A DNA stretch of 14,764 nucleotides from an uncultured Spirochaetia bacterium (GTDB lineage Bacteria; Spirochaetota; UBA4802; JAGODF01): assembly GCA_937967705.1 (NCBI GenBank), contig CALCJG010000136.1, positions 1-14,764 of the forward strand, given 5' to 3'. Under the pieces are notes generated by a model. The model had not been told where the DNA came from and searched no databases. It saw only the letters and a list, made by a program, of their open reading frames with translations. The translations under genes were made by a program, and so were the position numbers. Below, in pieces: positions 6,029-13,811 of the stretch. Numbering within the stretch: position 1 is the first letter of the stretch; each line of letters begins with the position of its first letter.

Positions 6029-7786
6029 TCATACGACCAATTCGTCTTCGCCGCTCCGGGCGATGATGATATCACCGCACTCCACAAGTTTCTTAATGAT
6101 GTTAATGATCTTCTCCTGACGCTGCTCTACATCCCTCAACCTGACGGGACCCATGAAGTCCATATCCTCCCGTAAAAGCGCAGCCGCACGCTTGGACATG
6201 TTGCGAAAGATCTTCTCCATCACCTCGGCGCTCGTCCCCTTAAGGGAGATGGCCAAGTCCTGGGTGTCCACCTCCCGCAGGACCTTTTGCACGGAACGGT
6301 CGTCCAGGAGCACGAGGTCTTCGAAGAGGAAGATATCGGACTTCAGGGCCCGGCCGAGCTCAGGGTCCGTCTCCTCCAGGCTTTCCAGCAGACGCGCCTG
6401 CCAGCCCCGGTCCATCCGGGCCAGCATGTCCGCGGCAAATCCAATCCCCCCGGAACCTGAGGTCTCACTTGGAGAGAGATCCCTTACTTTTCGGCTGATC
6501 ACGCTTTCGACTGCCTTGATCACCTCCGGCGAGACCCTGTTCATCAGGGATATCCTCCTTATGAGATCCCGCTGGGTCTCCTCGGGAAAAGCCGCCAGAA
6601 GAAAAGAAGCCCGATCGACATCCAGCCGGGTCAGCACCAGGGCCGTGATCTGGGGATTTTCCCCCGCCAGGAGGCCGTAAAGGATTTCCGGATCCATGGA
6701 GTTCAAATCCCTTTCGGGCGGAAGACCCCCTCCCCCGGCTCCGTTGCCGGAGGTTTCACCCCTTTCGACGACGCTGGCAAAGTCCTCTTCCAGGGCCTCA
6801 TCGCGTATATGAGCCGAGAGTTCCATTCGGAGCATATCCAGTTCTTCCTTCAACGTGTTCTTCAGGGAATCGAGCCGGTCCTCCCATTCTCCTCCTACCG
6901 ATTTTCTTTCCGCCTTGTCATCCTCCGCCTCACCGGGAATATCATTCCCCTCCCGCATCACGATCCTTACTCCTAAAGACTCGTCCACCACGACGACCTC
7001 ACCTTTCAGCACCAGTCCGTTGTCGAACTCCAGATCCACCGGCTCATTGCTGAAACGGCTCAGGGCGTACACAGACCCCTGCCCCAGGCCCAGCAGATCC
7101 CTCACGGTCAGCACGGTCCGCCCGAGGACGAGCCGGGCGGTCATCCGGGGCACGGCTCCCACAGGAACCGCAGGCACCCGGACCGAGGATGAGACGATTT
7201 CCGTTATGCGCACCGCAAAACGGTCTTCCAACTGGCAGACCTCCCCCCGCGCCACAACTCGTTTTTCATCCAGCAGCATGTCCACAGGAGCCGTAACGAG
7301 CTTGTCGAAGAGTATGATCGATCCGTCCCGCAGGGAGAGGCACTCGGAATATTCCAGCACCTTCCGTGTCAGCTCCGCCGTCAGGGTCACCGGCCTGTCA
7401 AGAACAAAGGAGGTCTTCTCGCTCTCCCTGACATCCAGAAGGGGTCTTGTGATTTTTACCGCCGGGGAGCCCTTTTTCCCCTTTTCCATGAGGCATTCCG
7501 CCACAACGGCGGAACCCCAGATGAGTTCCCCTCTGCGGGGCGCCAGATCCTCCAGATCCGCCACTGCCTCGACTGCCCCCTCCAGATACTGCTGGAGATC
7601 TATGGTTCGATGGGGCAGGCGCAGCACGAGGGGCAGCCTGAAATCCCGCGCCAGAGAACCCGCCGGTGGTATGAGTCGGAAAAGTTCCGCCGTCTCATCT
7701 GCCTGTCCTGCCGACCTGTGGGCATCACCCCCCCCGGCCAATACCGCAGCCTCTTTTTCCATTTTCTTCTTTCTTCCGAACATCAT
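6029..7786 (-). CDS. SpoA-SpoA-(SpoA)-FliG fusion, flagellar switch-like protein
   Basis: A 585-residue multidomain protein. Residues 132-197 and 215-278 are two clear FliN/SpoA modules (GSIILFDKL...ARGEV...FAVRITEI; LGRTVLTVRDLL...GEVVVVDESLGVRI), and 50-115 looks like a third, worn one. A charged, probably coiled-coil linker (about 300-345) and a Gly-rich stretch follow. Residues 365-435 match the FliG middle domain, with GENPQ in place of EHPQ. Residues 465-575 match the FliG C-domain, with LDDRSVQKVLREVD and all five positions equivalent to E. coli K264, R281, D288, D289 and R297 (here K516, R533, E540, D541, R549; one is D to E). The FliG N-domain that docks on FliF is absent. The ATG overlaps the fliM stop (ATGA). 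One FliG unit plus up to three SpoA units recalls the FliG:FliN ratio of 1:3 in the C-ring. Confidence 0.88.
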   Translation of the reverse strand: MMFGRKKKMEKEAAVLAGGGDAHRSAGQADETAELFRLIPPAGSLARDFRLPLVLRLPHRTIDLQQYLEGAVEAVADLEDLAPRRGELIWGSAVVAECLMEKGKKGSPAVKITRPLLDVRESEKTSFVLDRPVTLTAELTRKVLEYSECLSLRDGSIILFDKLVTAPVDMLLDEKRVVARGEVCQLEDRFAVRITEIVSSSVRVPAVPVGAVPRMTARLVLGRTVLTVRDLLGLGQGSVYALSRFSNEPVDLEFDNGLVLKGEVVVVDESLGVRIVMREGNDIPGEAEDDKAERKSVGGEWEDRLDSLKNTLKEELDMLRMELSAHIRDEALEEDFASVVERGETSGNGAGGGGLPPERDLNSMDPEILYGLLAGENPQITALVLTRLDVDRASFLLAAFPEETQRDLIRRISLMNRVSPEVIKAVESVISRKVRDLSPSETSGSGGIGFAADMLARMDRGWQARLLESLEETDPELGRALKSDIFLFEDLVLLDDRSVQKVLREVDTQDLAISLKGTSAEVMEKIFRNMSKRAAALLREDMDFMGPVRLRDVEQRQEKIINIIKKLVECGDIIIARSGEDELVV

Positions 7787-8715
7787 GGCTTCACCCCCTT
7801 CCCACGGGAGGACCGATATTCCACTCCCGTAAAATCAGCGCCCCCGTAAACGATGCGGGCCCCCGCCTTCATGCGGAGAAGATCGTTCAGAGAACAGTCG
7901 CTGCCTCTCAGCTTATAATTGTACAGGGTCTCAAAGCAGGCACTGCTGCCCATACCCCGGACCAGGGCGGGACTATACCCTCCCTCCGCCGTATCCGGGC
8001 TGGTAAACCAGAACCGAGCGCTCAGGCGGGGAACTATGGATTCGATGGTGATGTAAGGCAGCGCGAGATTCATCATCCCCTGAGAAGACCCGAGGGAGCA
8101 TTCCATGGTCACCAGAAGGACCATGTCGTTAGGCGGAACAATTTGCGCAAAATTGGGGTTGGTTTCGATATTCCCCAGACGGCTGATGAGGGGGATCACG
8201 TTCTCCCAGCTCACATTGAGGAAGGATACGGCATCCGCCATTACCTCCTCCATGAGAATCATTTCGATGTCCGTCAACTCCCGGGTCAGCGGCGGCAGTC
8301 CCTCGCCGTTACCGCCCGCCATTCGGTCAATGAGGGTGTAGGCAAGAAGGGGATCGATCTCCAGAACCGAGGCCCCCGGCAGCGGGTCCATGTCGATCAC
8401 CCCCAGGACAGAGGGATTGGGGATGGATCGGAGAAACTCCTCGTAGGTCAGGGTATCCACGGAGACCACGTTTACCGCCGCGGCCGAGCGCATCCTGGCC
8501 GAGAGCTTTGTGGTCATCAGCCGGGCGAAGGTCTGATGCATCATCTGCAGGGTACGTATCTGATCGCGGGAGAACTTGTCGGGACGCCGGAAATCGTATA
8601 CCTTGAGCACCGGGTTCTCCTTCGGCGGCGGGTTTCCCTCCTCCGTCTTAATCTCTCCCTTGGAAATGGCGCCCAGCAGGGCATCGATCTCCTCGCCTTT
8701 CAAAATCTCAGTCAT
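7783..8715 (-). CDS. fliM: Flagellar motor switch protein FliM, C-terminal SpoA domain shortened
   Basis: A 310-residue FliM. The N-terminal peptide EEIDALLGA (8-16), which binds CheY-P in FliM, is kept. The CheC-like middle domain is well preserved, with LIDRMAGGNGEG (128-139), TNPNFAQIVPPNDMV (185-199) and LALPYITIESIVPRLS (217-232). From about 250 a SpoA-like stretch begins (SLNDLLRMKAGARIVY) but stops at 310 without the last strands, about 20 residues short of usual. The start at 8715 is preferred because AAGGAGG (8720-8726) lies 4 bases ahead; an in-frame ATG at 8730 would put that ribosome site inside the gene. First gene of the three-gene operon, and its stop overlaps the next ATG. It probably links FliG and FliN modules and receives the CheY signal. 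Confidence 0.93.
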   Translation of the reverse strand: MTEILKGEEIDALLGAISKGEIKTEEGNPPPKENPVLKVYDFRRPDKFSRDQIRTLQMMHQTFARLMTTKLSARMRSAAAVNVVSVDTLTYEEFLRSIPNPSVLGVIDMDPLPGASVLEIDPLLAYTLIDRMAGGNGEGLPPLTRELTDIEMILMEEVMADAVSFLNVSWENVIPLISRLGNIETNPNFAQIVPPNDMVLLVTMECSLGSSQGMMNLALPYITIESIVPRLSARFWFTSPDTAEGGYSPALVRGMGSSACFETLYNYKLRGSDCSLNDLLRMKAGARIVYGGADFTGVEYRSSRGKGVKP

Positions 8716-8829
8716 ATTTCCTCCTTCCACATTCCGCCATAGAAAGCCGTCCCGGGGATTGACCGTAAAGAGTCCTGAGGATGTCCGCTTTTCCGGCAGT
8801 AACCGGCGGCATTGTTGCTTTTATACCTT

Positions 8830-8858
8830 ATTCTACAGGAGCCGGAGCGCCTTTGCAA
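8830..8858 (-). promoter_or_regulatory. Sigma-70-type promoter of the fliM operon
   Basis: On the - strand TTGCAA (8858-8853) and TAGAAT (8835-8830) are 17 bases apart, matching consensus at 4 of 6 and 5 of 6 positions. The predicted start near 8823 leaves a leader of about 108 bases before the fliM ATG. No sigma-28 or sigma-54 flagellar promoter is obvious, so the operon may be expressed like a housekeeping gene. Confidence 0.6.
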
Positions 8859-8893
8859 CAAAATTTCGGTGTGTACCCGTATATACCCGACGC

Positions 8894-8921
8894 AAAAAAC
8901 CCCGGCACTCTGCCGGGGTTT
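8894..8921 (-). terminator. Intrinsic terminator of the efflux operon
   Basis: An 8-bp perfect G+C stem CCCCGGCA/TGCCGGGG (8900-8907 with 8911-8918, loop of 3), extended by A-T pairs, is followed on the - strand by six T (complement of 8894-8899). It lies 25 bases after the RND gene stop and ahead of the fliM promoter, so it separates two operons that read the same way. Confidence 0.9.
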
Positions 8922-8945
8922 GCAGGCTAAAGGATGCGGTGCTTT

Positions 8946-11900
8946 CTAAGCCGCAGAGCCTCCCGTGTGAGCCTTGAGGAATTTTACCCGGCCCTTGCCG
9001 GCAACCCAGTAATAGAGCATCGGCACGGCAAAACGGCTCAGTATCGTAGCGGCGATTTCCCCGAACATGAGACTCACGGCCAGACCCTGAAAGATGGGAT
9101 CGAAGAGCATTACGAAACTTCCCACGACAACCGCCGCCGCTGTCAGGAGCATGGGCCGGAAGCGCAGCACCCCCGCGCTGATGACCGCCTCCTTCAGCCC
9201 CATCCCCCCCCGAACCTCCTGTTCTATAAAGTCCACCAGGATGATGGAGTTGCGCACGATGATCCCCGCCCCGGCGATGAAACCGATCATGGAGGTGGCC
9301 GTGAAATAGGACCCCAGCAGGGCATGCCCCGGCAGTATACCGATGAGGCTGATGGGGATGGGGGCCATGATGATGAGGGGGATCAGGTAGCTGCGGAACC
9401 ATCCCACCACAAGGATGTAAATGAGCACCAGCACAACCGCAAAGGCTCCTCCGAGATCCCGGAAGACCTCGTAGGTGATGAACCATTCCCCGTCCCATTT
9501 GACCACGGGTTTCTGCGTGTTCCAGGGAACCTCCGCAGTCTGCAGGGGATACTTGATACGGGGACCCAGCTTCAGCACGCCGTATACCGGCGCCTCCTCC
9601 GCTCCCGTAAGTTCGCTCATCACGTAGTTGACGGGCTTGAGATTTTTCCGGTACAGGGTGACGTTCTCCCGCGTTTCGGGACTTTTGAGGATCTGCTCCA
9701 GGCTGGCAAAACCGCTCTCGAAGGAGGGTACCGTCTGCCCCCGGAAGGGAGACCCGCCCGACCGCGCCTTCTGCGCCACCGAAAGGTCGATGTTCACCTC
9801 CTCAGGGTTTTTTACATCCGAGAGGGAAAGCAGGGGTGATTCGGAGAAGACGAGATGACCGGCCCCCACCGCCTGGGTTGCGCTGGCCCCGAAGAGCCCC
9901 CCCCGATACTGATCGAAGGAGTAGACCTTTCTCTGCCGTCCGGTTCTCCAGGAGTAATCCAGGTCGACCACGCTCTTCTCCCGGGCAAATACGTCATAGA
10001 CTTCCCGGGCCACGGCATCCCGTACCGTTCGGCTGGGCCCGTATACCTCCGCCACCATGGTGGCCAGCACCGGAGGTCCGGGAGGGATTTCCAGCACCTT
10101 GGAGAGGGCCTTCTTTCGTGCGGCGAACTCCCGAATGACCGGCCGCAGATCCTCGATGATCCTGTGGCTGGAATCGCTCCGCTCGCTCTTGTCGCTCAGC
10201 ACAACCTGCAGATCGTTCAGGTAATCGGCCTGCCTCAGGAAGGTGTGCTTCACCATTCCGGAGAAGGAGAAGGGCGCCGGCTCGCCGGCGAAGATCTGCA
10301 CCTTCCGCACATTTCTGTTCTTGAGAATCTCCCGCGCCAGCTCCACCGACCACTCGGTGCTCTTGGCCAGGGGCGTCCCGGTGGGATAATCCAGGAGGAC
10401 CTGGAACTCGTTCTTGTTGTCGAAGGGGAGCATCTTCACCTTTACCGCCTTGAAAAACACCAGGCTTGCCGCAAGCAGGAGAAGCGCAACACTCGCCCCG
10501 CCGAAGATCAGGGCGTTCTTCCTGCTGGCTGTGAGCCTGCGGATGAACCTCACGTAGAGCCGGTCCAGGAAACTCTCCTTGTCGCCCTTCCTGCCGTGAC
10601 CGTGATGGGGTTCCTTCTTTAAAAGACGCACGCTGGCCCAGGGAGTCACGATGAAGGCCACGAAGAGAGACAGGATCATGGCCATGCTTGCCCCCACGGG
10701 AATGGGTTTCATATAGGGACCCATCAGGCCGCTTACGAAAGCCATGGGAAGTATGGCGGCGATGACCGTAAAGGTGGCCAGGATGGTGGGATTACCTACT
10801 TCAGAAACCGCCAGTATCGTGGCCCGGGGCAGGCTCAGCTCCGGCGTGGTTCGCAGATGCCGCTCGATGTTCTCCACGACCACGATGGCGTCATCGACAA
10901 GTATCCCTATGGAAAAGATCAGGGCAAAGAGGGTTACACGGTTCAAGGTATATCCCATGAAGTAGTATACCGCCAGGGTCAGAGCCAGGGTCACGGGGAT
11001 GGCGATGGAGACCACCAGAGACGCCCGCATCCCCATGAAAATGGCGATCAGGAGCGCCACGGAAAGAGTCGCTATGATGAGATGCTCGATGAGCTCGCTG
11101 GATTTCTCCCGCGCCGTCTCCCCGTAATTCCGCACCACCGAGAGGGAAACGTCCGCAGGCAGCCCCGCCGAAAAGGTACGTGCCCTCTGGAGAAGCTCGG
11201 AGGCCAGGACGACCACGTTGGTCCCCTTGCGCTTGGCGAAGACAACGGACACGGCGTTCCTCGTCCCGGAGTCCAGGTCCTTGTCCAGCAGAAGGGAGAC
11301 CCTGGTACGCTCCTCGGGGCCTTCCTTCACGGAGGCTACGTCCCGGATACGGACCACCTGCCCCGCCCTGAGGCCCACGGAGATATTGGCCACATCCTCC
11401 GCCGAGGCGAGCCTCCCGCCCACCTCCACGTCATAGACCCGGTCGGCTCCCCAGTTCTTACCCGCCGGCGCGCTGGCGTCACTGGCCTTGAGGCTCCGGG
11501 CAATTTCCAGGAGAGAAACCCCCCTGGCTGCGCTGCGCGCCGGGTCCACAATAACCCGAATGGTTCTCTTCCGACCGCCCAGCATCTCTACGCGGCTCAG
11601 GTCAGGAGTGCTGGAAAGCTCCCGGGCCAGCGGGGCGATGAGCTCCCGAAGGGAATGATCGTCCCTCTTCAGGGAACTGAAGGTGAGGGTGAGGAAGGGA
11701 ACGTCGTCTATGGAGAAGGCCCTCACCCGGGGGGAGGGCAGCGAGTCCGGCAACTGGTTCCGGATCTCCAGCAGCTTGTGATGCACCTTGACCAGGGAGG
11801 GTTCCATCGGTTCCCCCACCTTGAAGCGCACGGTGATGAGGCTCCCGTGGGCGCGGCTGGCGGAGTAGACGTACTCCACACCTTCCAATCCCCAGACCGC

Positions 11901-12146
11901 GCGCTCTACGGGCTCGGTGATCTTGCGCTCCACTTCTGCCGGTTCATACCCCGGCGCCGCTAGCTGTATGTCCACCATGGGAACGGATATCTGCGGTTCC
12001 TCCTCCTTGGGGGTCAATATTACGGCAAAGATCCCCAGCAGAAGGCTCACTATGGCTATGATGGGAGTGAGGCGGGAATGGATGAACTTCTCCGCCAGAC
12101 GCCCGGCAAAACCCTTTTTGATTTTTTCTATACTGTTCATCATCAT
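8946..12146 (-). CDS. RND-family efflux transporter permease (AcrB/COG0841-like)
   Basis: A 1066-residue inner-membrane proton antiporter of full RND length. It has the usual layout: an N-terminal helix (27-45), a large periplasmic loop, helices 2-6 (about 355-505), a second periplasmic loop, and helices 8-12 (about 895-1050). The proton-relay aspartates are D418 and D419 in ILVDDAIVVVENIE. The position of the AcrB relay lysine K940 holds R965 (IIVRNSIILVDF). Both PPGP and VAEVYGPSRT (688-707) resemble branches of COG0841 that are not classical multidrug AcrB. A cytoplasmic loop carries HHGHGRKGD (514-522). Three ATG codons stand in a row at the start, and the first overlaps the TolC stop. 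The substrate cannot be told. No adaptor gene lies beside it. Confidence 0.95.
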   Translation of the reverse strand: MMMNSIEKIKKGFAGRLAEKFIHSRLTPIIAIVSLLLGIFAVILTPKEEEPQISVPMVDIQLAAPGYEPAEVERKITEPVERAVWGLEGVEYVYSASRAHGSLITVRFKVGEPMEPSLVKVHHKLLEIRNQLPDSLPSPRVRAFSIDDVPFLTLTFSSLKRDDHSLRELIAPLARELSSTPDLSRVEMLGGRKRTIRVIVDPARSAARGVSLLEIARSLKASDASAPAGKNWGADRVYDVEVGGRLASAEDVANISVGLRAGQVVRIRDVASVKEGPEERTRVSLLLDKDLDSGTRNAVSVVFAKRKGTNVVVLASELLQRARTFSAGLPADVSLSVVRNYGETAREKSSELIEHLIIATLSVALLIAIFMGMRASLVVSIAIPVTLALTLAVYYFMGYTLNRVTLFALIFSIGILVDDAIVVVENIERHLRTTPELSLPRATILAVSEVGNPTILATFTVIAAILPMAFVSGLMGPYMKPIPVGASMAMILSLFVAFIVTPWASVRLLKKEPHHGHGRKGDKESFLDRLYVRFIRRLTASRKNALIFGGASVALLLLAASLVFFKAVKVKMLPFDNKNEFQVLLDYPTGTPLAKSTEWSVELAREILKNRNVRKVQIFAGEPAPFSFSGMVKHTFLRQADYLNDLQVVLSDKSERSDSSHRIIEDLRPVIREFAARKKALSKVLEIPPGPPVLATMVAEVYGPSRTVRDAVAREVYDVFAREKSVVDLDYSWRTGRQRKVYSFDQYRGGLFGASATQAVGAGHLVFSESPLLSLSDVKNPEEVNIDLSVAQKARSGGSPFRGQTVPSFESGFASLEQILKSPETRENVTLYRKNLKPVNYVMSELTGAEEAPVYGVLKLGPRIKYPLQTAEVPWNTQKPVVKWDGEWFITYEVFRDLGGAFAVVLVLIYILVVGWFRSYLIPLIIMAPIPISLIGILPGHALLGSYFTATSMIGFIAGAGIIVRNSIILVDFIEQEVRGGMGLKEAVISAGVLRFRPMLLTAAAVVVGSFVMLFDPIFQGLAVSLMFGEIAATILSRFAVPMLYYWVAGKGRVKFLKAHTGGSAA
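10976..10986 (+). repeat. Dispersed motif GGGTCAGAGCC, copy in the RND gene
   Basis: Exact copy on the + strand; in the - strand RND gene it is read as GGCTCTGACCC (Ala-Leu-Thr, in a membrane helix). As at all other exact in-gene copies, the coding strand carries the GGCTCTGACCC orientation. Confidence 0.55.
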
Positions 12147-13522
12147 TTTTCCCCCTCATCAGGATTGTGCTGCGAAAAACCGTAGAGGCCGGCCCTAACA
12201 TGGAGATACTCGTTTTCGGCACCGGCCAAGGCCATCATGAGATCCGTCTTTCTCGACAGGACCTCAACCAGTTGGAAGGCCTTTATGGAACCGTTGGCGA
12301 AAAGCCTCTGGGCGTTTTTCACCTGCTCATCCATCAGCCTCGTACTCTCCTGCAGGAGGGTTATGTTCTTTTTCAGCGTCCCGGAAAAATAGCGCAGTTT
12401 TCTCAGTTCGATCTCCTCCCTGCGCCGGGCCTCCTTTGCCCGGGACCGGGCGGCATCACTTTCCAGCCGCGCCTGCTCCAGTGCGCCGTATTCGGTAGGG
12501 GTTACCAGGTTCATGGTGACGTAGAATCCCATATTGTAGGAATCCGCCCGGTTCCGATCGCCGTTATATACATGCGCCTCAGAGAAGACTCCGATGCGGG
12601 GCAGAAAGACAGACTTGACTCCTTCCGCCCTGCTCCGGGCGCTTTCGGCCCGGGCCTCATAGAGCCTTAGCTGAAAAGAACCCGCTTCGCCCGATCCCGG
12701 TTCCCGCAGATGAGTGTCCGCAAAACTGACTACATCCCCGCTTCTTACCGCCCAGTCCCCTTTCAGGGAATCACCGCTCATCTTTTCCAGATAGGTTCTC
12801 AGGGACGCTATCTTCGCCTCGTTCTCCTCCATCAGGGCTGCCAGGCGGTTCTTCAGGGATTTAAGTCCCAGTATGCCCGAGTACTCCACCAGGTTGGACC
12901 GGAGCCCCCCCTGGTAACGGGCAAGGAGGGAATCAACCCTCCCCTTGAGGGACTTCAGGTCTCCCTGCAGGCGGATCAGGAGGAGGATCTCTCCGTAGGT
13001 GGATGCCGCAGCGCTGTATTCCACCAAATAGGAAAAACGTTTTTCATGCCTCTTCGCTTCCGCCATCTTCTCCAGAGCACGGGCCGCTTCTACCCGGACA
13101 CCCCCCTCATAGAGGGGGAGATCCAGCCCCAGCGTACCCCGCTGAAAGGTGCCCGTACCGGGCTTGTTCAGCTCATCCGTCATGAAATCGCTCTGGGTTA
13201 TGCTGCGCTGTCCCAACTTTGACATAAAAGTGAGGGTGGGATCATTGGTTGTATAGCTCCGGAGATCCGCATAGACCCGGGGCAACCAGTGGCGCGATGA
13301 TCTCCTTTTGGCAATATCCGCGGCCTTCGACTCGGATGCCAGGGCCTTCTGCGCAAGGGAGCTTTTTTTTACCTTTGCCCACACCTCCTCGAAAGAAACG
13401 GTCTTCCTGCTCTCTTCTTTCTCTACGGAAAAACCCTTCGAAAGGGGGATAAGGGCAAAAAACACGGACGCCATCACCCCCCAAAAAAGTTTTAAATATT
13501 TCCTATTGCTGATATCCTTCAT
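12143..13522 (-). CDS. TolC-family outer-membrane efflux protein
   Basis: A 459-residue outer-membrane factor. The N-terminus carries a signal peptide: basic start (RKYLK), hydrophobic core WGVMASVFFALIPL (14-27), with cleavage probably after about residue 32. No lipobox cysteine is seen. The body shows the long alternating helices of the TolC tunnel with heptad-like charge patterns (about 45-200 and 230-440), and the PLYEGGVRVEAARA segment typical of the end of a barrel strand. Family members trimerise into an outer-membrane channel plus a periplasmic tunnel that docks on an RND or other pump. It is first in the operon, and its TGA overlaps the first ATG of the RND gene. Members of the family are poor in sequence identity, so the substrate is open. 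Confidence 0.9.
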   Translation of the reverse strand: MKDISNRKYLKLFWGVMASVFFALIPLSKGFSVEKEESRKTVSFEEVWAKVKKSSLAQKALASESKAADIAKRRSSRHWLPRVYADLRSYTTNDPTLTFMSKLGQRSITQSDFMTDELNKPGTGTFQRGTLGLDLPLYEGGVRVEAARALEKMAEAKRHEKRFSYLVEYSAAASTYGEILLLIRLQGDLKSLKGRVDSLLARYQGGLRSNLVEYSGILGLKSLKNRLAALMEENEAKIASLRTYLEKMSGDSLKGDWAVRSGDVVSFADTHLREPGSGEAGSFQLRLYEARAESARSRAEGVKSVFLPRIGVFSEAHVYNGDRNRADSYNMGFYVTMNLVTPTEYGALEQARLESDAARSRAKEARRREEIELRKLRYFSGTLKKNITLLQESTRLMDEQVKNAQRLFANGSIKAFQLVEVLSRKTDLMMALAGAENEYLHVRAGLYGFSQHNPDEGEK

Positions 13523-13553
13523 GATGATAACCTCGGAATTTATAATTCTTTAG

Positions 13554-13582
13554 AAATTACTATAATACTTAAATACAGTCAA
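13554..13582 (-). promoter_or_regulatory. Possible promoter of the TolC-RND operon
   Basis: On the - strand TTGACT (13582-13577) is followed after 17 bases by TAATTT (13559-13554). The -35 is good and the -10 weak (3 of 6). A better -10-like TATAGT lies inside the spacer, but at too short a distance. Confidence 0.35.
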
Positions 13583-13700
13583 TCACTTTTCTTCTCTTTT
13601 CCTTTTTTTATTATTCTTTCCTTATTTTTTATTGTGTGTTATTATCGTTTTGCTGGTTTTTTATTAATAGTAGTAAAATTATCCTATCTATATTTTACAT

Positions 13701-13729
13701 TTGACTATGAAAGCAATCACTGGTATTAT
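13701..13729 (+). promoter_or_regulatory. Promoter of the chemoreceptor gene (extended -10)
   Basis: TTGACT (13701-13706), a 17-base spacer, then TATTAT (13724-13729) with TGG directly ahead of it, an extended -10. The predicted start is near 13736, giving a leader of about 76 bases to the ATG at 13812. The setting is A+T-rich. Confidence 0.65.
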
Positions 13730-13811
13730 ATTTTTAGGGAATGCTATTTAATGAACTCTTTTTGATGATTTATTTATGGCGGGAGCACACCGGGATTAAA
13801 GGAGGAATACC

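Larger units (their letters stand above)
13523..13811. other. A+T-rich divergent intergenic region
   Basis: These 289 bases between the divergent TolC and chemoreceptor genes are strongly A+T-rich, with long pyrimidine runs (13585-13635), in contrast with the G+C-rich genes on both sides. I see no credible coding frame or RNA gene. It holds the two divergent promoter candidates listed separately, and the T/A tracts could act as UP elements or as a site for a nucleoid protein. Confidence 0.7.

Noticed and set aside
7783..7800. FliM end considered as a frameshift that hides the rest of the SpoA domain
   Set aside because: The ATGA overlap with the next gene is a normal coupled junction, and no other frame here continues a SpoA pattern. 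An error farther upstream cannot be excluded.
6855..7832. Open frame of 325 codons on the + strand, opposite the SpoA-FliG fusion
   Set aside because: Its translation is Ser/Arg/Thr-rich low-complexity sequence typical of a shadow frame, while the opposite strand encodes well-conserved flagellar domains.
8934..11963. Long + strand open frames (8934-9839, 9855-10622, 10857-11963) opposite the RND gene
   Set aside because: They are His/Gly/Arg/Pro-rich, lack domains and ribosome sites, and lie antisense to a full-length RND permease.
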